From Echria macrotheca (taxonomy: Eukaryota > Ascomycota > Sordariomycetes > Sordariales > Schizotheciaceae): a stretch of DNA of 64,000 nt. Below, in pieces: positions 32,228-43,155 of this stretch. The position numbers and the translations under genes were made by a program. Below the pieces are notes generated by a model. The model had not been told where the DNA came from and made no database searches. It worked only from the letters and a program-made list of their open reading frames with translations. The stretch is from the NCBI GenBank assembly GCA_030411725.1, contig MU839830.1, positions 1,674,001-1,738,000 of the forward strand. The letters are read 5' to 3'. Numbering within the stretch: the first letter of the stretch is position 1; each line of letters opens with the position of its first letter.

Positions 32228-34260
32228 GGGCTGTGGGATGTGGGAGAGGGGTGTTTTGCTACATAGCGAATAAAGACGGGCAGAGGCGTCCCAGCGTCGT
32301 CCTTGGCTGTATTTTTGTAACAATATACCACGCGCCATACGATTCTGGCAACCCTATCGCGAATCTTGGGTCAGTGACGCATGCAACGCCTGGAAGACTG
32401 GGCTCGGTGACAGGAAGACCGCATTGCTGAGTCGAATCAGCCGCCCAGCCAGAGTGCGGCAATAGCTCGCGCAGAAAGCCTCTATAGGGCTGGCCTGTTG
32501 GATGCAACCCTATTATACCCCAACTGTCTTGGACTGCAGCACGGGGCTAACGGCTTCGCGCAGTTGGGATTGCCATGCTGACAGGATGCAGCAGAATCCC
32601 ACGAAGCTTGCAATGCGACGGCAGTAACTAGTTTGTCGGTTGCCTCCCGGGGGCGGTAACCTTTATTGCACTCTGTTCCGGTCATCACGTTGGGGATTTC
32701 GACTCGTGTCCCAACCAACCTGGAAGCCCGGCGGACTTCTAGGCCAATCCTGCCCGCGCCGTTCTCGTGTCCGGCGCGGTACTCGGCCGCGATAAAGGGG
32801 TATATACACTAAGAATAGATTGGCAGCTGCCGAGTAGTTGGGATCAATGCCCGCCCGGCCAGTCAGCCGGTTCGGAGCGAGCATCACCCTGCGGGCGATC
32901 CGAGGTACAGCCACCGACACAGCGGGGCCACCGCCGCGCCTGAGGCCTCTAGGGCGAGCCATCCCGGCGTCAAACAAAGGGTTGCATTCGCAAGACCACA
33001 CGAACGATGGGAACAGACGCTACTACTTTCGGATTAGCTTTCGGGGCGGTTCCTGCCCCAAAAGCCAAAATCATGGGCGGACGTCATCGCTAGTGTCTGG
33101 TTTCCAGAATGCAGCTAGAGAATCTGATAAACGGGAGGCGGCAGAACCCCCCAACCTCCGCCACCATAACGAGCCTTCGTGTTCCACAATTACGAGCCTG
33201 GCTCCCCGCTTGCGGAGACCCGCCGTGCCTGGCGATCCACGACGACCCTCGAGTATAGACCGAGTGTATGTACATGCTCACGATTCTCAAGAGGACATGG
33301 CGGTGAGAGGCACACAGCGGGCTGAACGCACCACCTGTTGAGACCGCAATGGCTACCGGAAGTCTTACACCAACCGCTCTTACCTCGAAGTGGAAAGCAG
33401 CTGCTGGAGCTTGCAGCAGCGGCTTTTGCAAGTCTACCAATGAGAAGCGCCCATGGCATCATGAGCGGGCATGAAACATGCGGACGGGAGAAGGCTGCAT
33501 CCCACATCACGACGCCCCTCCCCTTTCTGACAACAAGCCGATAGCTGTGGTCGGGATGCTCTCTGCATCGACAGGTAGGAGTAACGCCCGGGTTGGCAGT
33601 ACTGTAAGCTCGGTCAGCCATGCGAACCCATGTGCCGCATTCCTTCCTGACAGCGAGTATATGACGACCTGTGCGGAGGGCCTTCTTCATCGAAACACCA
33701 CAATCCGAGGCCCCTGTTCCAGTCCTGCCGCATCGTAACAAGGCACGCAGCGAGAGACACGCCCATTCTCCAGGGCAACAGTGGCGGATCACTGTCTTGG
33801 CCCACAGATAGCGGACAATGGAAGGTGTCGATCAGTAGACAGAAACTGGCTGCAGACGTCAGACAGAGCGCAAACCTGCACGAAGCTTCAAGTTCCGTCC
33901 TCCGACAACAAAGTGACTTGCCCCTCCACACGCTTCCTCCCTCCTTCTGCCCCCCCTACCTAGGAACAACCTCAGGGACCCCTGTCTGCTGAGGTGGGTT
34001 GGCGCCTGGCTCCTCCACAATTGGTACCTGGCTGCAAGCCTGCTGCAGCATTCCAGGCCTGGGCGCCCGGCAGCAACAGCATAAAGACGTGTGCTCCCCG
34101 CCGACGACACGTCGACCTGAGCTAAATCTGTCAAACTGTCCACCGTCTTGCCAATTTTCGTTCTTTCTTGTTGCCTCCCTTCGGTGCTTCGGATTGATTC
34201 TTGCATTGCGTGTTCTACATTTAGTCGCAGCAGTCCGTTCTCACTCGCCGAGACGCAACC
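32228..34260. other. long intergenic region upstream of GFA1
   Basis: About 2 kb. The right end (34100-34260) is pyrimidine-rich and probably the GFA1 promoter and leader. Many overlapping short frames occur on both strands, but none has a motif or plausible exon structure. I see no gene. Confidence 0.5.
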
Positions 34261-36909
34261 ATGTGGTACGGATGCACACTTCCCCTCCAGCCTCCAACAA
34301 CCCCGCCCTCGTCCTCGCTCCCTCGAGTCAAGATCTCTCTCCGCCCCTCGCTGCCCTGCGGAACGACGCCAAACTCGAAATCTGCGCGCCAATTCGGGCC
34401 AGACCATCGCGTCCAGCAGCGGCCAACACGTCAAAACGAACGATGAGAGAGATGCTTGGTCGAAACCAGCTTGGACGAGGGGGCGCGCTTATGTGTGCGC
34501 GGCGAATGTTGAGGCAGCTGCTGACCGTGACTTGACATTTCTAGTGGCATTTTCGGCTACGTCAATTATCTGGTGGAGAAGGACAGGAAGTTTATCATCG
34601 ACACACTCATCAATGGTACGTCTCCTGTGGTCTTTTTTTTCGCATGGCTTGCGCGTCCTCCGGTGCTCGGCTGTGGCTCCAGCAACCACACCTTTATTTC
34701 CCGGCGTCTTCTCCCGCCGCGTCGTGGGGCAACAGCTACGAATGTGACGGAGGCGTCATCGTCCGTGTGGACACGTCTCCGCTCTCAATATCGAGGTGCT
34801 AACGAGGGCGCTTGCGCATTACAGGACTATCCCGCCTCGAGTATCGAGGGTACGACTCGGCCGGTCTCGCAGTCGACGGTGATAAGAAAAATGAGGTGTA
34901 CGCCTTCAAGGAAGTGGGGAAGGTCGCCAAATTAAAGGAGCTGGTTGACGAGAGCAAGCTCGACCTCACCAAGGTGTTCGATTCGCACTGCGGTATTGCC
35001 CACACGCGCTGGGCCACCCACGGCCCCCCTTCCCGGATCAACTGCCACCCGCACCGGTCCGACCCGAACTGGGAATTCGCCATTGTGCACAATGGCATCA
35101 TCACCAACTACAAGGAGCTGAAGACCCTCCTGGAGAGCAAGGGCTTCAGGTTCGAGACGGAGACCGACACGGAGTGCATCGCAAAGCTCGCCAAGTACCT
35201 CTACGACCAGCACCCTAATGTTGGCTTCACCGACCTCGCCAAGGCGGTTATCAGCGAGCTCGAGGGCGCCTACGGCCTGTTGATTAAGAGCATCCATTAC
35301 CCGCACGAGGTCATTGCTGCGCGCAAGGGTTCGCCTTTGGTCATCGGTGTCAAGACTCAGAAGCGCATGAAGGTGGACTTCGTCGATGTCGAGTACTCGG
35401 ATGAGAACGTCCCGCTCCCGGCCGAGACGGCTTCTCAGAATGTCGCGCTTAAGAAATCGGCGGCTGCTGGCAGCAACTTTCTTTCACCCAACCTGCTGGG
35501 CGCCCCTGACAAGTCGCTGCTTCACCGCTCGCAGTCGCGCGCCTTCATGACGGACGATGGCATGCCCATGCCCACCGAATTCTTCCTCTCTTCTGACCCG
35601 TCGGCTATCGTTGAGCACACCAAGAAGGTGATGTATCTCGAGGATGACGATATCGCTCACATTCATGAGGGCTCCCTCAACATTCACCGGCTCAAGAAGG
35701 CAGATGGTAGCAGCAATGTTCGCACCATCCAAACTCTTGAACTGGAGCTGCAAGAGATCATGAAGGGAAAATTCGACCATTTCATGCAAAAGGAGATCTT
35801 CGAGCAGCCCGAGTCGGTGGTCAACACGATGCGTGGCCGCCTGGACATCAAGAACAAGACTGTCACGCTCGGCGGGTTGCGAAGCTACATCAGCACTATC
35901 CGACGCTGCCGTCGCATCATTTTCATAGCTTGCGGCACCTCTTACCACAGCTGTATGGCGGTTCGTGGTGTTTTTGAGGAGCTCACTGAGATTCCTATTG
36001 CGGTGGAACTGGCGTCGGATTTCCTCGACCGAGAGGCGCCCGTTTTCCGTGATGATACCTGCGTATTTGTGTCTCAGTCTGGCGAGACCGCGGATTCGCT
36101 CATGGCCCTTAGATACTGCCTGGAACGCGGTGCCCTGACGGTTGGTATCGTCAACGTGGTCGGCTCGTCGATTTCGAACCTTACCCACTGCGGTGTCCAC
36201 GTCAACGCCGGTCCCGAGATTGGTGTCGCATCTACTAAGGCGTACACTTCGCAGTTCATCGCGATGGTCATGTTCGCGCTTTCGCTTGGTGAGGACCGTG
36301 CGTCGAAGCAGAAGCGACGCGAGGAAATCATGGAGGGCCTCAGCCATATCAGCGCCCAGATCAAGTCGGTTCTCGAGCAGGATCAGAAGATCAAGCAGCT
36401 CTGCGAGGAGAAGTTCCGGAACCAGAAGTCCCTGCTTCTCCTGGGTCGCGGAAGCCAGTTCAGCACGGCGCTTGAAGGCGCTCTGAAGATCAAGGAAATT
36501 AGTTATCTCCATTGTGAAGCTGTCATGAGCGGAGAACTCAAGCACGGCGTGTTGGCACTGGTGGACGAGAATCTTCCCATCATCATGATTCTGACCCGAG
36601 ACAATCTCTTCAAGAAGAGTTTGAATGCCTACCAACAAGGTAAGTCCATGGTTTTTACTTTCGCTTCGGTTTCTGACATTGGTTCCAGTCATCGCCCGCA
36701 ACGGCAAGCCTATTGTGATTTGCAACACGGACGACGCCGAGTTCAAGACCAACCTGGCTGAGAAGATCGAGGTCCCTAAGACGGTTGACGTCCTGCAGGG
36801 CATTCTGAACGTCATCCCGCTGCAGCTGATCGCGTACTGGCTAGCCGTTCTGGAAGGCCTTAACGTTGATTTCCCGCGAAACCTGGCCAAGTCGGTCACG
36901 GTAGAATAG
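34261..36909 (+). CDS. GFA1: glutamine--fructose-6-phosphate amidotransferase (GlcN-6-P synthase)
   Basis: Gfa1 makes glucosamine-6-phosphate from fructose-6-phosphate and glutamine, the committed step to UDP-GlcNAc and chitin. Exons 34261-34265, 34545-34615, 34825-36639 and 36689-36909 give 703 aa. The first coding exon is only ATGTG: splicing builds M-C-GIFGYV, with the catalytic Cys2 codon split by a 279-bp intron. The glutaminase domain shows LSRLEYRGYDS, HTRWATHG and NGIITNYKEL. After a linker of about 90 residues specific to eukaryotes come two SIS domains with ACGTSYHSC, VSQSGETADSL and LGRGSQFSTALEGALKIKE, and the C-terminal KSVTVE. The enzyme is usually feedback-inhibited by UDP-GlcNAc. 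Confidence 0.96.
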
Positions 36910-37717
36910 TTCGCCAAGACACTGGTGGTACTTGCATACCATTCGTATGTTTTAGGGAGATACCCTCAGTGGTTTGGTTTCGGACAAGACAGGTGAATCT
37001 TGGGAGTAATATTTTCCCACCGCCAGCGTTTTGAGTAGGAGGGAAAGGGCGGAACATGAGAGGTCGCCGAATTGAGGCAGGCCAAGGATGGGAACTTGAG
37101 CGAGAGTCTGGATGAGTTTATTGGGCCTGGCCGAAGGAGGTCTAGACGGAATGAATTCCGGTAGCGAGATCTGGGGAAGTTTGCCGCCAAATGAGAGGAG
37201 GTTTGAGAACAAGCGTGACAGTTCGGAGATGGAAAGATTCCGCAAGCGAAATAGTACTATTGAGCAAGGCAACTGTGTATTCACATGATTCTGGTGCTTC
37301 TAAGCTAATGCATCTGGACGAGAGCGGGTATATAATGGCTGCCAGGAGCCGAGAGCAACGACACCAGCACGCAGTAGCTTACAGATGAACCTGCTGAGCT
37401 TGCATGGAGGTTCTTGTCGAGCGGTCCAAGACGGGTGTTGCATCACCATTCTGAGTTGCAGGAAGATGGTCTGCCCTAACCATTTAAGGCTGCGCCGGCT
37501 GGAGGTATTCCTTTAGTTTTCTGCCCAAGTCTTGGGAAGCCTCGAGTTCAACCGGTAGTAAAGACGTCACCTTGAGTAGAGCGGCAGACGCGGACTATCA
37601 ACGCATTGCAGCCGAAAAAAGACATACTTCCAAGCTGGATTCTCATGATTTTGTAGTAATATTACACGCTTGGCCGGGAAATGATCCGCTGAGCCAAACC
37701 GCTGATAATCTATCCCA
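36910..37717. other. convergent intergenic region between GFA1 and PRE4
   Basis: About 800 bp of 3' flanking DNA for two convergent genes. No gene or repeat is recognised. Confidence 0.55.
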
Positions 37718-38586
37718 TTAAACCGTCTGTGTACCGTAACCCCGGATGCGCTCGGCAAAAGCCCAGCTCTGCTTCTCGAGCTGCTCGTCCTCCTTGAGCT
37801 CGATGCCGTCCTTGGTGACCACGGCAATGCTGTACCGGTCGAGCGAGCGGGCGTCGCGGTAGAAGAGCACCTTCATGCACTCCTTGACCACGTCGACGGC
37901 CTGCTCGCGCGTCAGGCGGGCGGCGTCCTCCTCGGTGGCGGCGACGCGGCGCATGATGGGCTGCGCGAGCATGGCGCCGTAGCCCGTGGCCAGGCTGGGC
38001 GAGGTGAAGGAGGTGCCGCGCAGGTCGACGGAGCCGAGGAAGGGCTTCTGGGCGCCGTCGAGGCCGGCGACGAGGATCTGGTTCCAGAGCGGGTCGAAGT
38101 CGTTGCGGCGCGCGTACATGAGCTTCTGCAGGTACTTGTAGAGGTTGGCGGCGTTGAGGGACGCCGTTTTGGAGGCTGACGAGTCGGGCGTCAGGTGGTC
38201 GTAGGCCTCGTCGATGGCCAGCTCGTTGAGGTGCCGGTCGAGGTACTGCATGTCCGACACGTCGCCGCCGAAGCCGACGACGGAGCTGTCGAGGAAGACG
38301 CGCAGGCGCTTGACGTCGGTGAAGCGCGCTAGGGAGCCGTACGAGGCTAGGTTGTCGGCTGCGATCACGACGCCGTCGGCGAACTTGAGGCCTACCACCG
38401 ACGTGCCTGTCACCACGGGCGATTGCGTCGCTGTCTTGGGGGTGTTGCTGTGCAGGTAGGAGGCGTCGTAGGCGCCGTAGACGTCATCTCTGGGCTATAT
38501 TTGGGGGGGAACATGTTAGCGGGTTGGGAGCTGGTGGGATGCCATGGGAGACGTACACGGCCCCAGGCTTGCGGGCGGTGATCCAT
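37718..38586 (-). CDS. PRE4: 20S proteasome beta-7 subunit (yeast Pre4, human PSMB4 homologue)
   Basis: Exons 38586-38557 and 38494-37718 give 268 aa (yeast Pre4 has 266). The short first exon encodes MDHRPQAWGR and joins to PRDDVYGAYDASYL, matching the family propeptide. VVTGTSVVGLKF begins the mature fold, with FADGVVIAADNLASYGSLARF next. PLWNQILVAGLD, SLATGYGAMLAQP, VLFYRDARSLDRYSIAV and the C terminus GYGTQTV are all typical. Beta-7 is a non-catalytic structural subunit whose C-terminal tail clamps the other beta ring. No N-terminal catalytic Thr/Lys pair is expected. The gene shares a 371-bp divergent promoter with the HCNGP-like gene. Confidence 0.95.
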
Positions 38587-38957
38587 GGTGTTTTGGGTGG
38601 GCGGTGAAGGGTGCGCTCGGTTTGAGGGGCGGCTCGCTGGTTGTTGATATTTGTAGATTCGTGGATCGACGACTATATCAGTATGTTGGCGCTGGTGTTG
38701 TTGCGGGTATCGAAGCTCCAGGCTGGTGAGGTTGGAGCTCCAGCCCCTGCAGCTTCGCGTCCGCAGTGCTGCCTTCGGCGCTGGGCTGACGGTTGCGAAT
38801 TGCTGCCTGAGGCCCGACCAGAGCTTTGGTGGGGCCATTGCGAACAAGCTGGAGCTGCCGCACGTGACACCCTTCCTCATCAACTTCCTTCCTGTCGACT
38901 CAATACCTTCACACTCCGCATCATTTCTATATCCTATTCCGAGAGGTTTCCAGAAAG
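38587..38957. promoter_or_regulatory. compact bidirectional promoter between PRE4 and the HCNGP-like gene
   Basis: Only 371 bp separate the two divergent start codons, so the promoters must overlap. The sequence is GC-rich near PRE4 and has pyrimidine-rich tracts near the plus-strand start. No specific factor site is claimed. Confidence 0.5.
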
Positions 38958-39962
38958 ATGGGTCTCGTCCAGTACGATAGCAGCGATGAAGATGAGGAAG
39001 TCGTAGTTGAAGAAGAGGTTCGTGCAGCCCATCTTTTCAAGTCAAATGCTAACCCTAGAAGCTGCCGCAACCCGTCACACGGAGAACGACGCTGCCGAAC
39101 CTGAGAGAGCCTTTTGGTAAGCTCTATATACAACTATCATGACCCATCATATTGAATCTGACGTGCTAACCCTTCCGCAGAACCGCCACATTTCGCCCCA
39201 CCAAGGACAGCATCACCAACCGACCCAGAGCCATCAACACCACCACCCCAACCCTCAGAACCTCAACACCTAAGACCGATTCAAGGCCCCCTCCTCGGCC
39301 CAGCCGCGCCCCCTCCCACCACCGCCACCACCAACCCAACCACCATCCCTTCCTCAGAACAAGACCAACAAGAAGAAATCGACCTATCCTTCCTCTCCCA
39401 ACCCCCAGACCCAGAAACCACCCCCCGCTCGCCCTACACCCAATCCCGCGCCCTCTCGCGCGACCTAACCCTCCCAGCCGTACCCAACATGTCCATCCCC
39501 GCCTCTCCGTCCCCACCCTCCTCGCCCACAGCCACATCGCACCTACAATCCCTCAACGCGAAATTCGAAACCTTCCTCCGGCTCAAGCGCCGCGCCGCCG
39601 CCGACGGAGAGCCGGCACCGGCGCACTTCAACGCGCGGCTGGCGTCGTCGTCGGCGCTGCGCAACCCGGGGCTGATGGACAAGTTGCTGGGGTTTGTTGG
39701 GATGGAGACGGACGCTGACGAAGAGGGTAAGGTGACGGGGCAGTATGGGACTACGCTGTCGGCGGAGGTGTGGGATCCGCATTGTTTTCCTGGGTGGGGG
39801 TATCGGGGGAGTTTGAGACGGGAGAGGGAACGGGGACTTCAGGAGAGGAGGAGGGGGATGGGGGAGGCTGTTGAGTTTGTGCATGCTTCTGGTGGTGGTG
39901 AGGGGGGGGATGCGGGGGATGTGCCGGTGAGGGGGCAGAGGAGGACTATGTTTGATACGTGA
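38958..39962 (+). CDS. HCNGP/SAP30BP-like nuclear protein
   Basis: Exons 38958-39017, 39059-39116 and 39181-39962 give 299 aa. The acidic start MGLVQYDSSDEDEE is the common N terminus of the HCNGP (SAP30-binding protein) family. A long Pro/Ser-rich disordered region follows. The conserved core comes next: FETFLRLKRRAA, HFNARLASSSALRNPGLMDKLLGFVGM, then YGTTLSAEVWDP. Animal SAP30BP acts in transcriptional repression and RNA splicing; the fungal role is poorly known. The HCNGP core shows conserved HFN and RNPxLxxKL residues. The Arg/Gly-rich C terminus is less typical. Exon 2 could start a few bases later, but the TAG acceptor gives the best frame. Confidence 0.8.
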
Positions 39963-40637
39963 GGGTTTTGTCTTTGGGGGGGTTTTATAGGTGCGTGGAG
40001 GTGATGATGGATGCTTGGGGTTGAAGATGGAAGTGGAAGTGGACATGGGTGGTGTGGGTGTGGTGAGATGTAAACATTGAGGGGTTGTTTGTTGTATGAT
40101 GCGAGTTTTTCGGCCCGGGTTAGAGATAGACACATCGATTTCGTATGCCTACATTGTAGGAGGATGAACTCTTATAACTTTGAGTGTATGCAAGAGGGGT
40201 GAGGGGTGGTCATTCCAAAATAAATTGGTTAGGAGTGCCTCCCTAGCCAAACCTGGATGGATCGCAGCTGTACCCATTAAGTACCATAGCAAATATATGG
40301 CCACCTTCCGACTGCGAGAAGTCAAGGCTAGGAGTCTTAGACATCATTTTCAGCCTCCTGCCAGACCGATGTGAGTCAAGCACAGCATCTTGGATGTGGA
40401 GATACTCTCCTCGATCTCTCGCTGGCATCTTCACAATCGTTCAACCTACTGCTCAGACAGTCTACTGCCTACTATTTGACACCATTGAATAGACCACTCA
40501 CTTGGATATAAGCCACACACAAACACACACAGCAATAATTCCCCGCAGATTGAGTCGTGAGACGACTACCTACCCACCCACCCGTCCACCCACCCACGGG
40601 TCAATCATTATAACCCACTCCACCCCCACAACACAAT

Positions 40638-40756
40638 GCATACGACCATACCCACCGGAGAACTCGGGATCCCGTCCGCTCTCCCATAGATAAGCCGGTG
40701 AGGGCCAGACTAGTAGTTGGGTCGGTTTCGACCAGCGAATCCCTGGTGTTGTATGT
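40638..40756 (+). rRNA. 5S ribosomal RNA gene (dispersed copy)
   Basis: The 118-119-nt sequence begins GCATACGACCATA and ends GGTGTTGTATG. The two ends pair to form helix I. Internal landmarks are GGGATCCCGTCCGCTCTCCC, ATAAGCCGGTGAGGG, TAGTAGTTGGGTCGG and GACCAGCGAATCCC, as in other Pezizomycotina 5S genes. A T6 run at 40756-40761 serves as the polymerase III terminator. The position between protein genes fits the dispersed 5S arrangement of filamentous ascomycetes. A TTTC in place of the common TGAC-like bases in the arm around 40727-40730 (GGTCGGTTTCGACC) still allows a perfect stem. Confidence 0.9.
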
Positions 40757-40904
40757 TTTTTGTTCTCGCCTCTCTTTTTTTAAATTCCGTGGCTTTTTGT
40801 TGGCGGCGGTACGGATGGATGTCGTGTCGTGTCGAGACTCTACAATTTTGTTTATTTTCTCCAACCCGATATCGAGTGCTCGTTGTTGTTGGGTTTCTTG
40901 TCAG

Positions 40905-40952
40905 GTGAGTGAGTGAGTGAGTGAGTGAATGAGTGTGTGTGTGTGTGTGTGT
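40905..40952 (+). repeat. compound GTGA/GT microsatellite
   Basis: Six tandem GTGA-type units pass through GAATGAGT into nine GT units. This is a simple-sequence tract 150 bp downstream of the 5S rRNA gene. Confidence 0.9.
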
Positions 40953-41938
40953 CTTGTGTTGCGTGGTGGTCGTGACGGCCAATGTAACGAAGCTGGGAGG
41001 TGAGCTATCTTGCTTCATGTGCAGAGTCATATCGCGCGTGTATGTATGCTACCTATGTGATGGGGATGCCAGCGCTATCATGTTTTTTTATTGCCCCGCC
41101 GGTCTGTTGAGTCCAAGAGTTGGGTAGGTAGGTGGGTATACTGATAGGGCATTCGGGTTTTCTGACGTAGCTGGGATAGGTACAGATGGCGAATTTTGAG
41201 AATCATTTGTAATTCCCTCTTTTTAAGTAGCAGGGATACAATTTGGATACCGGATATGATATGTCAGTGTGTCTTCTACTGACCGATTCCTATAGGTAAC
41301 ATGAGATGCTACCGGAGACGAGTGATGGCCATGTCCATATCCGGGGCAAAAAACTGTTTCTACCTGGATAATAACCTTCCTGGACAGTACTGGTGTGCGA
41401 AACAGCACGGTATGCTACTTGTAAGGTGGAGATGCACAGATATGTTCCGAGTCTTGGTTCCGCAAGCCACCTTCTCACCAGGAACTACATCATACCAGAA
41501 ACCCAACTTGCCACGAGTCTTCAAGACAACATCAGCCAACACGGACACACAGCATACCACACCATCTCAGCTTCTGAAGGAGCCAACAGCATGAAAGTCA
41601 AAAGGGTATATTCGGCAGATATTTACCCGCCTCAGCGGCATCCGACCCAACCAAAGCTTTCTTCCCAACAGCGGCTGACACGCAGCGGCTCGTCCCGCAA
41701 CCAACACACCATGCTAGGTTTTCCCCCGTGCCCCTTTAATGCAGACAACCTCCCTCCCCCAACCTCATATTAACAAAAGACGTAAGCTCAAAACAACAAA
41801 TCTTCAATCACTCCCATTGTTTTGGTATCATGATCCCCCCCACCTCCGCGACACTCATATCAACACAGAATGCCAACCAAAACATGCAAAATAAAAAGAA
41901 ACGAAACATGCTAGACTCCAATGATGACAAGATACAGC

Positions 41939-43155
41939 TTAGTGACCAAGCCCGCCGCAAGGCACAGGCCCGCCAAGCAGCTTGGCGACAGGCGTGCCGA
42001 TGTCGATATCAACAGTGGTATTGTGGCTCGCGAGCGCATCGGCAAAGTACGTGAGCGACTGGCCGTGGTTATCGACAGTCTTGCCGCTGAGCGCAAAGGG
42101 GAGCACGCCCTTGGTCTCGTCGCAGTAGGGCTTCTTGCCGAGCGCGTCGAGGATCGGACCCTGTTCGATGGTGGCGCGCATCGGCAGCTCGTTCTTCTCG
42201 CCGGGGTAGAGCATGATGTTGTCAATATAGACGGTGCCGATGTCCTGCGCCTCGCCGGAATCGGGGCCGAGGAGGTAGTTGTGGAAGGTGGCGTTGCCCT
42301 GTTTTGGTCAGTGAAAATGGCCGGATGATGAGAGATGAGACAGAACTTACAATCTCAAGAGTGAAGATGGAGTAGTTGGGAATGTTGGCGGTGCCCTTGA
42401 AGTTGTTGCCGCGCTCATCGGCCTGGAGGGTGACGACGGTGTCGGTGACGGTGGTGCCGTTGAAGCCACGGAGGCCTAGACTGGTCAGCTTGAGTTTATG
42501 AACGAGAAGAAAAAAGAACATACCGGGCGTGGTGATCGTCTTCTTGAACGTAACCGGATAGTCCCTGTCGATGCCCTTCACCTTGACGGTGGTCTCGCCG
42601 AAAGTAGTAATCCGCAGACTCTCATTGGCCAGCAGCCACGTGTTGAAGGTAGTCAGGGCCGCCATGTCGGTGATCTCGAGCTTCTGGCTGATGTTGACCG
42701 TCTGCAAGGCATCGGCCGTGGTAGCGGGGAAGTTGATGGTGGCGAACGGGGTATGCGACTCCAGGTCCTCAAGATACATGACACCAGTGAACGCGGCAAT
42801 GTTGGCGTGGACGCTTCCGTCGGTGGTAATGGTGCTGTTGATGGACATGGACAGCTCCTTGGCCTGCGTCTGCGTGATGAGGATGCCCTGGATGGTGAGG
42901 TCGGCCTCGTCGAGCTTCTTCTGGGCGAGCTTGGGGACGGCAACGAGGATGCTGTTCTCGCATGTCAACACGTGCTCATGTTCACGGATACGCTCTGACC
43001 TACACTACGGGCACCACGATGACGACGATAATGATGACGACCAACAGATACGCCCACCAGAACTTGGCGCAGTGGCCGACGCATCCTCGTCTCCTCGGCT
43101 TCTTTTCCACATTCTCCTGCTGCACGGTGACAACCTTCTCGTCGGTAGAACTCAT
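41939..43155 (-). CDS. DUF3712-type single-pass membrane protein
   Basis: Exons 43155-43006, 42956-42524, 42475-42351 and 42298-41939 give about 355 aa. A basic, Cys-containing cytosolic N terminus (KKPRRRGCVGHCAKFWWAY) precedes one membrane helix (LLVVIIIVVIVVPV, about residues 37-55). Then comes a large outside or luminal domain with NSTITTDGSVHANIAAF, GVMYLEDLESHTPF and FGETTVKVKGI segments, resembling the DUF3712 family (LEA-2-like beta folds) common in filamentous fungi. The function is unknown. The end of exon 1 is ambiguous by three bases (donor GTGTAG or GTAGTG), which changes one residue. Sequons and the C-terminal VPCGGLGH suggest a folded, possibly glycosylated domain. Confidence 0.75.

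Larger units (their letters stand above)
39963..41938. other. intergenic region containing the 5S rRNA gene and simple repeats
   Basis: About 2 kb of 3' flanks holding a 5S rRNA gene (40638-40756), a CCAC-type repeat (about 40571-40600) and a GTGA/GT microsatellite (40905-40952). No protein gene is supported. Confidence 0.6.

Noticed and set aside
40571..40600. CCAC-repeat next to the 5S gene as a possible telomere-like tract
   Set aside because: It is a short imperfect simple repeat without the TTAGGG unit.
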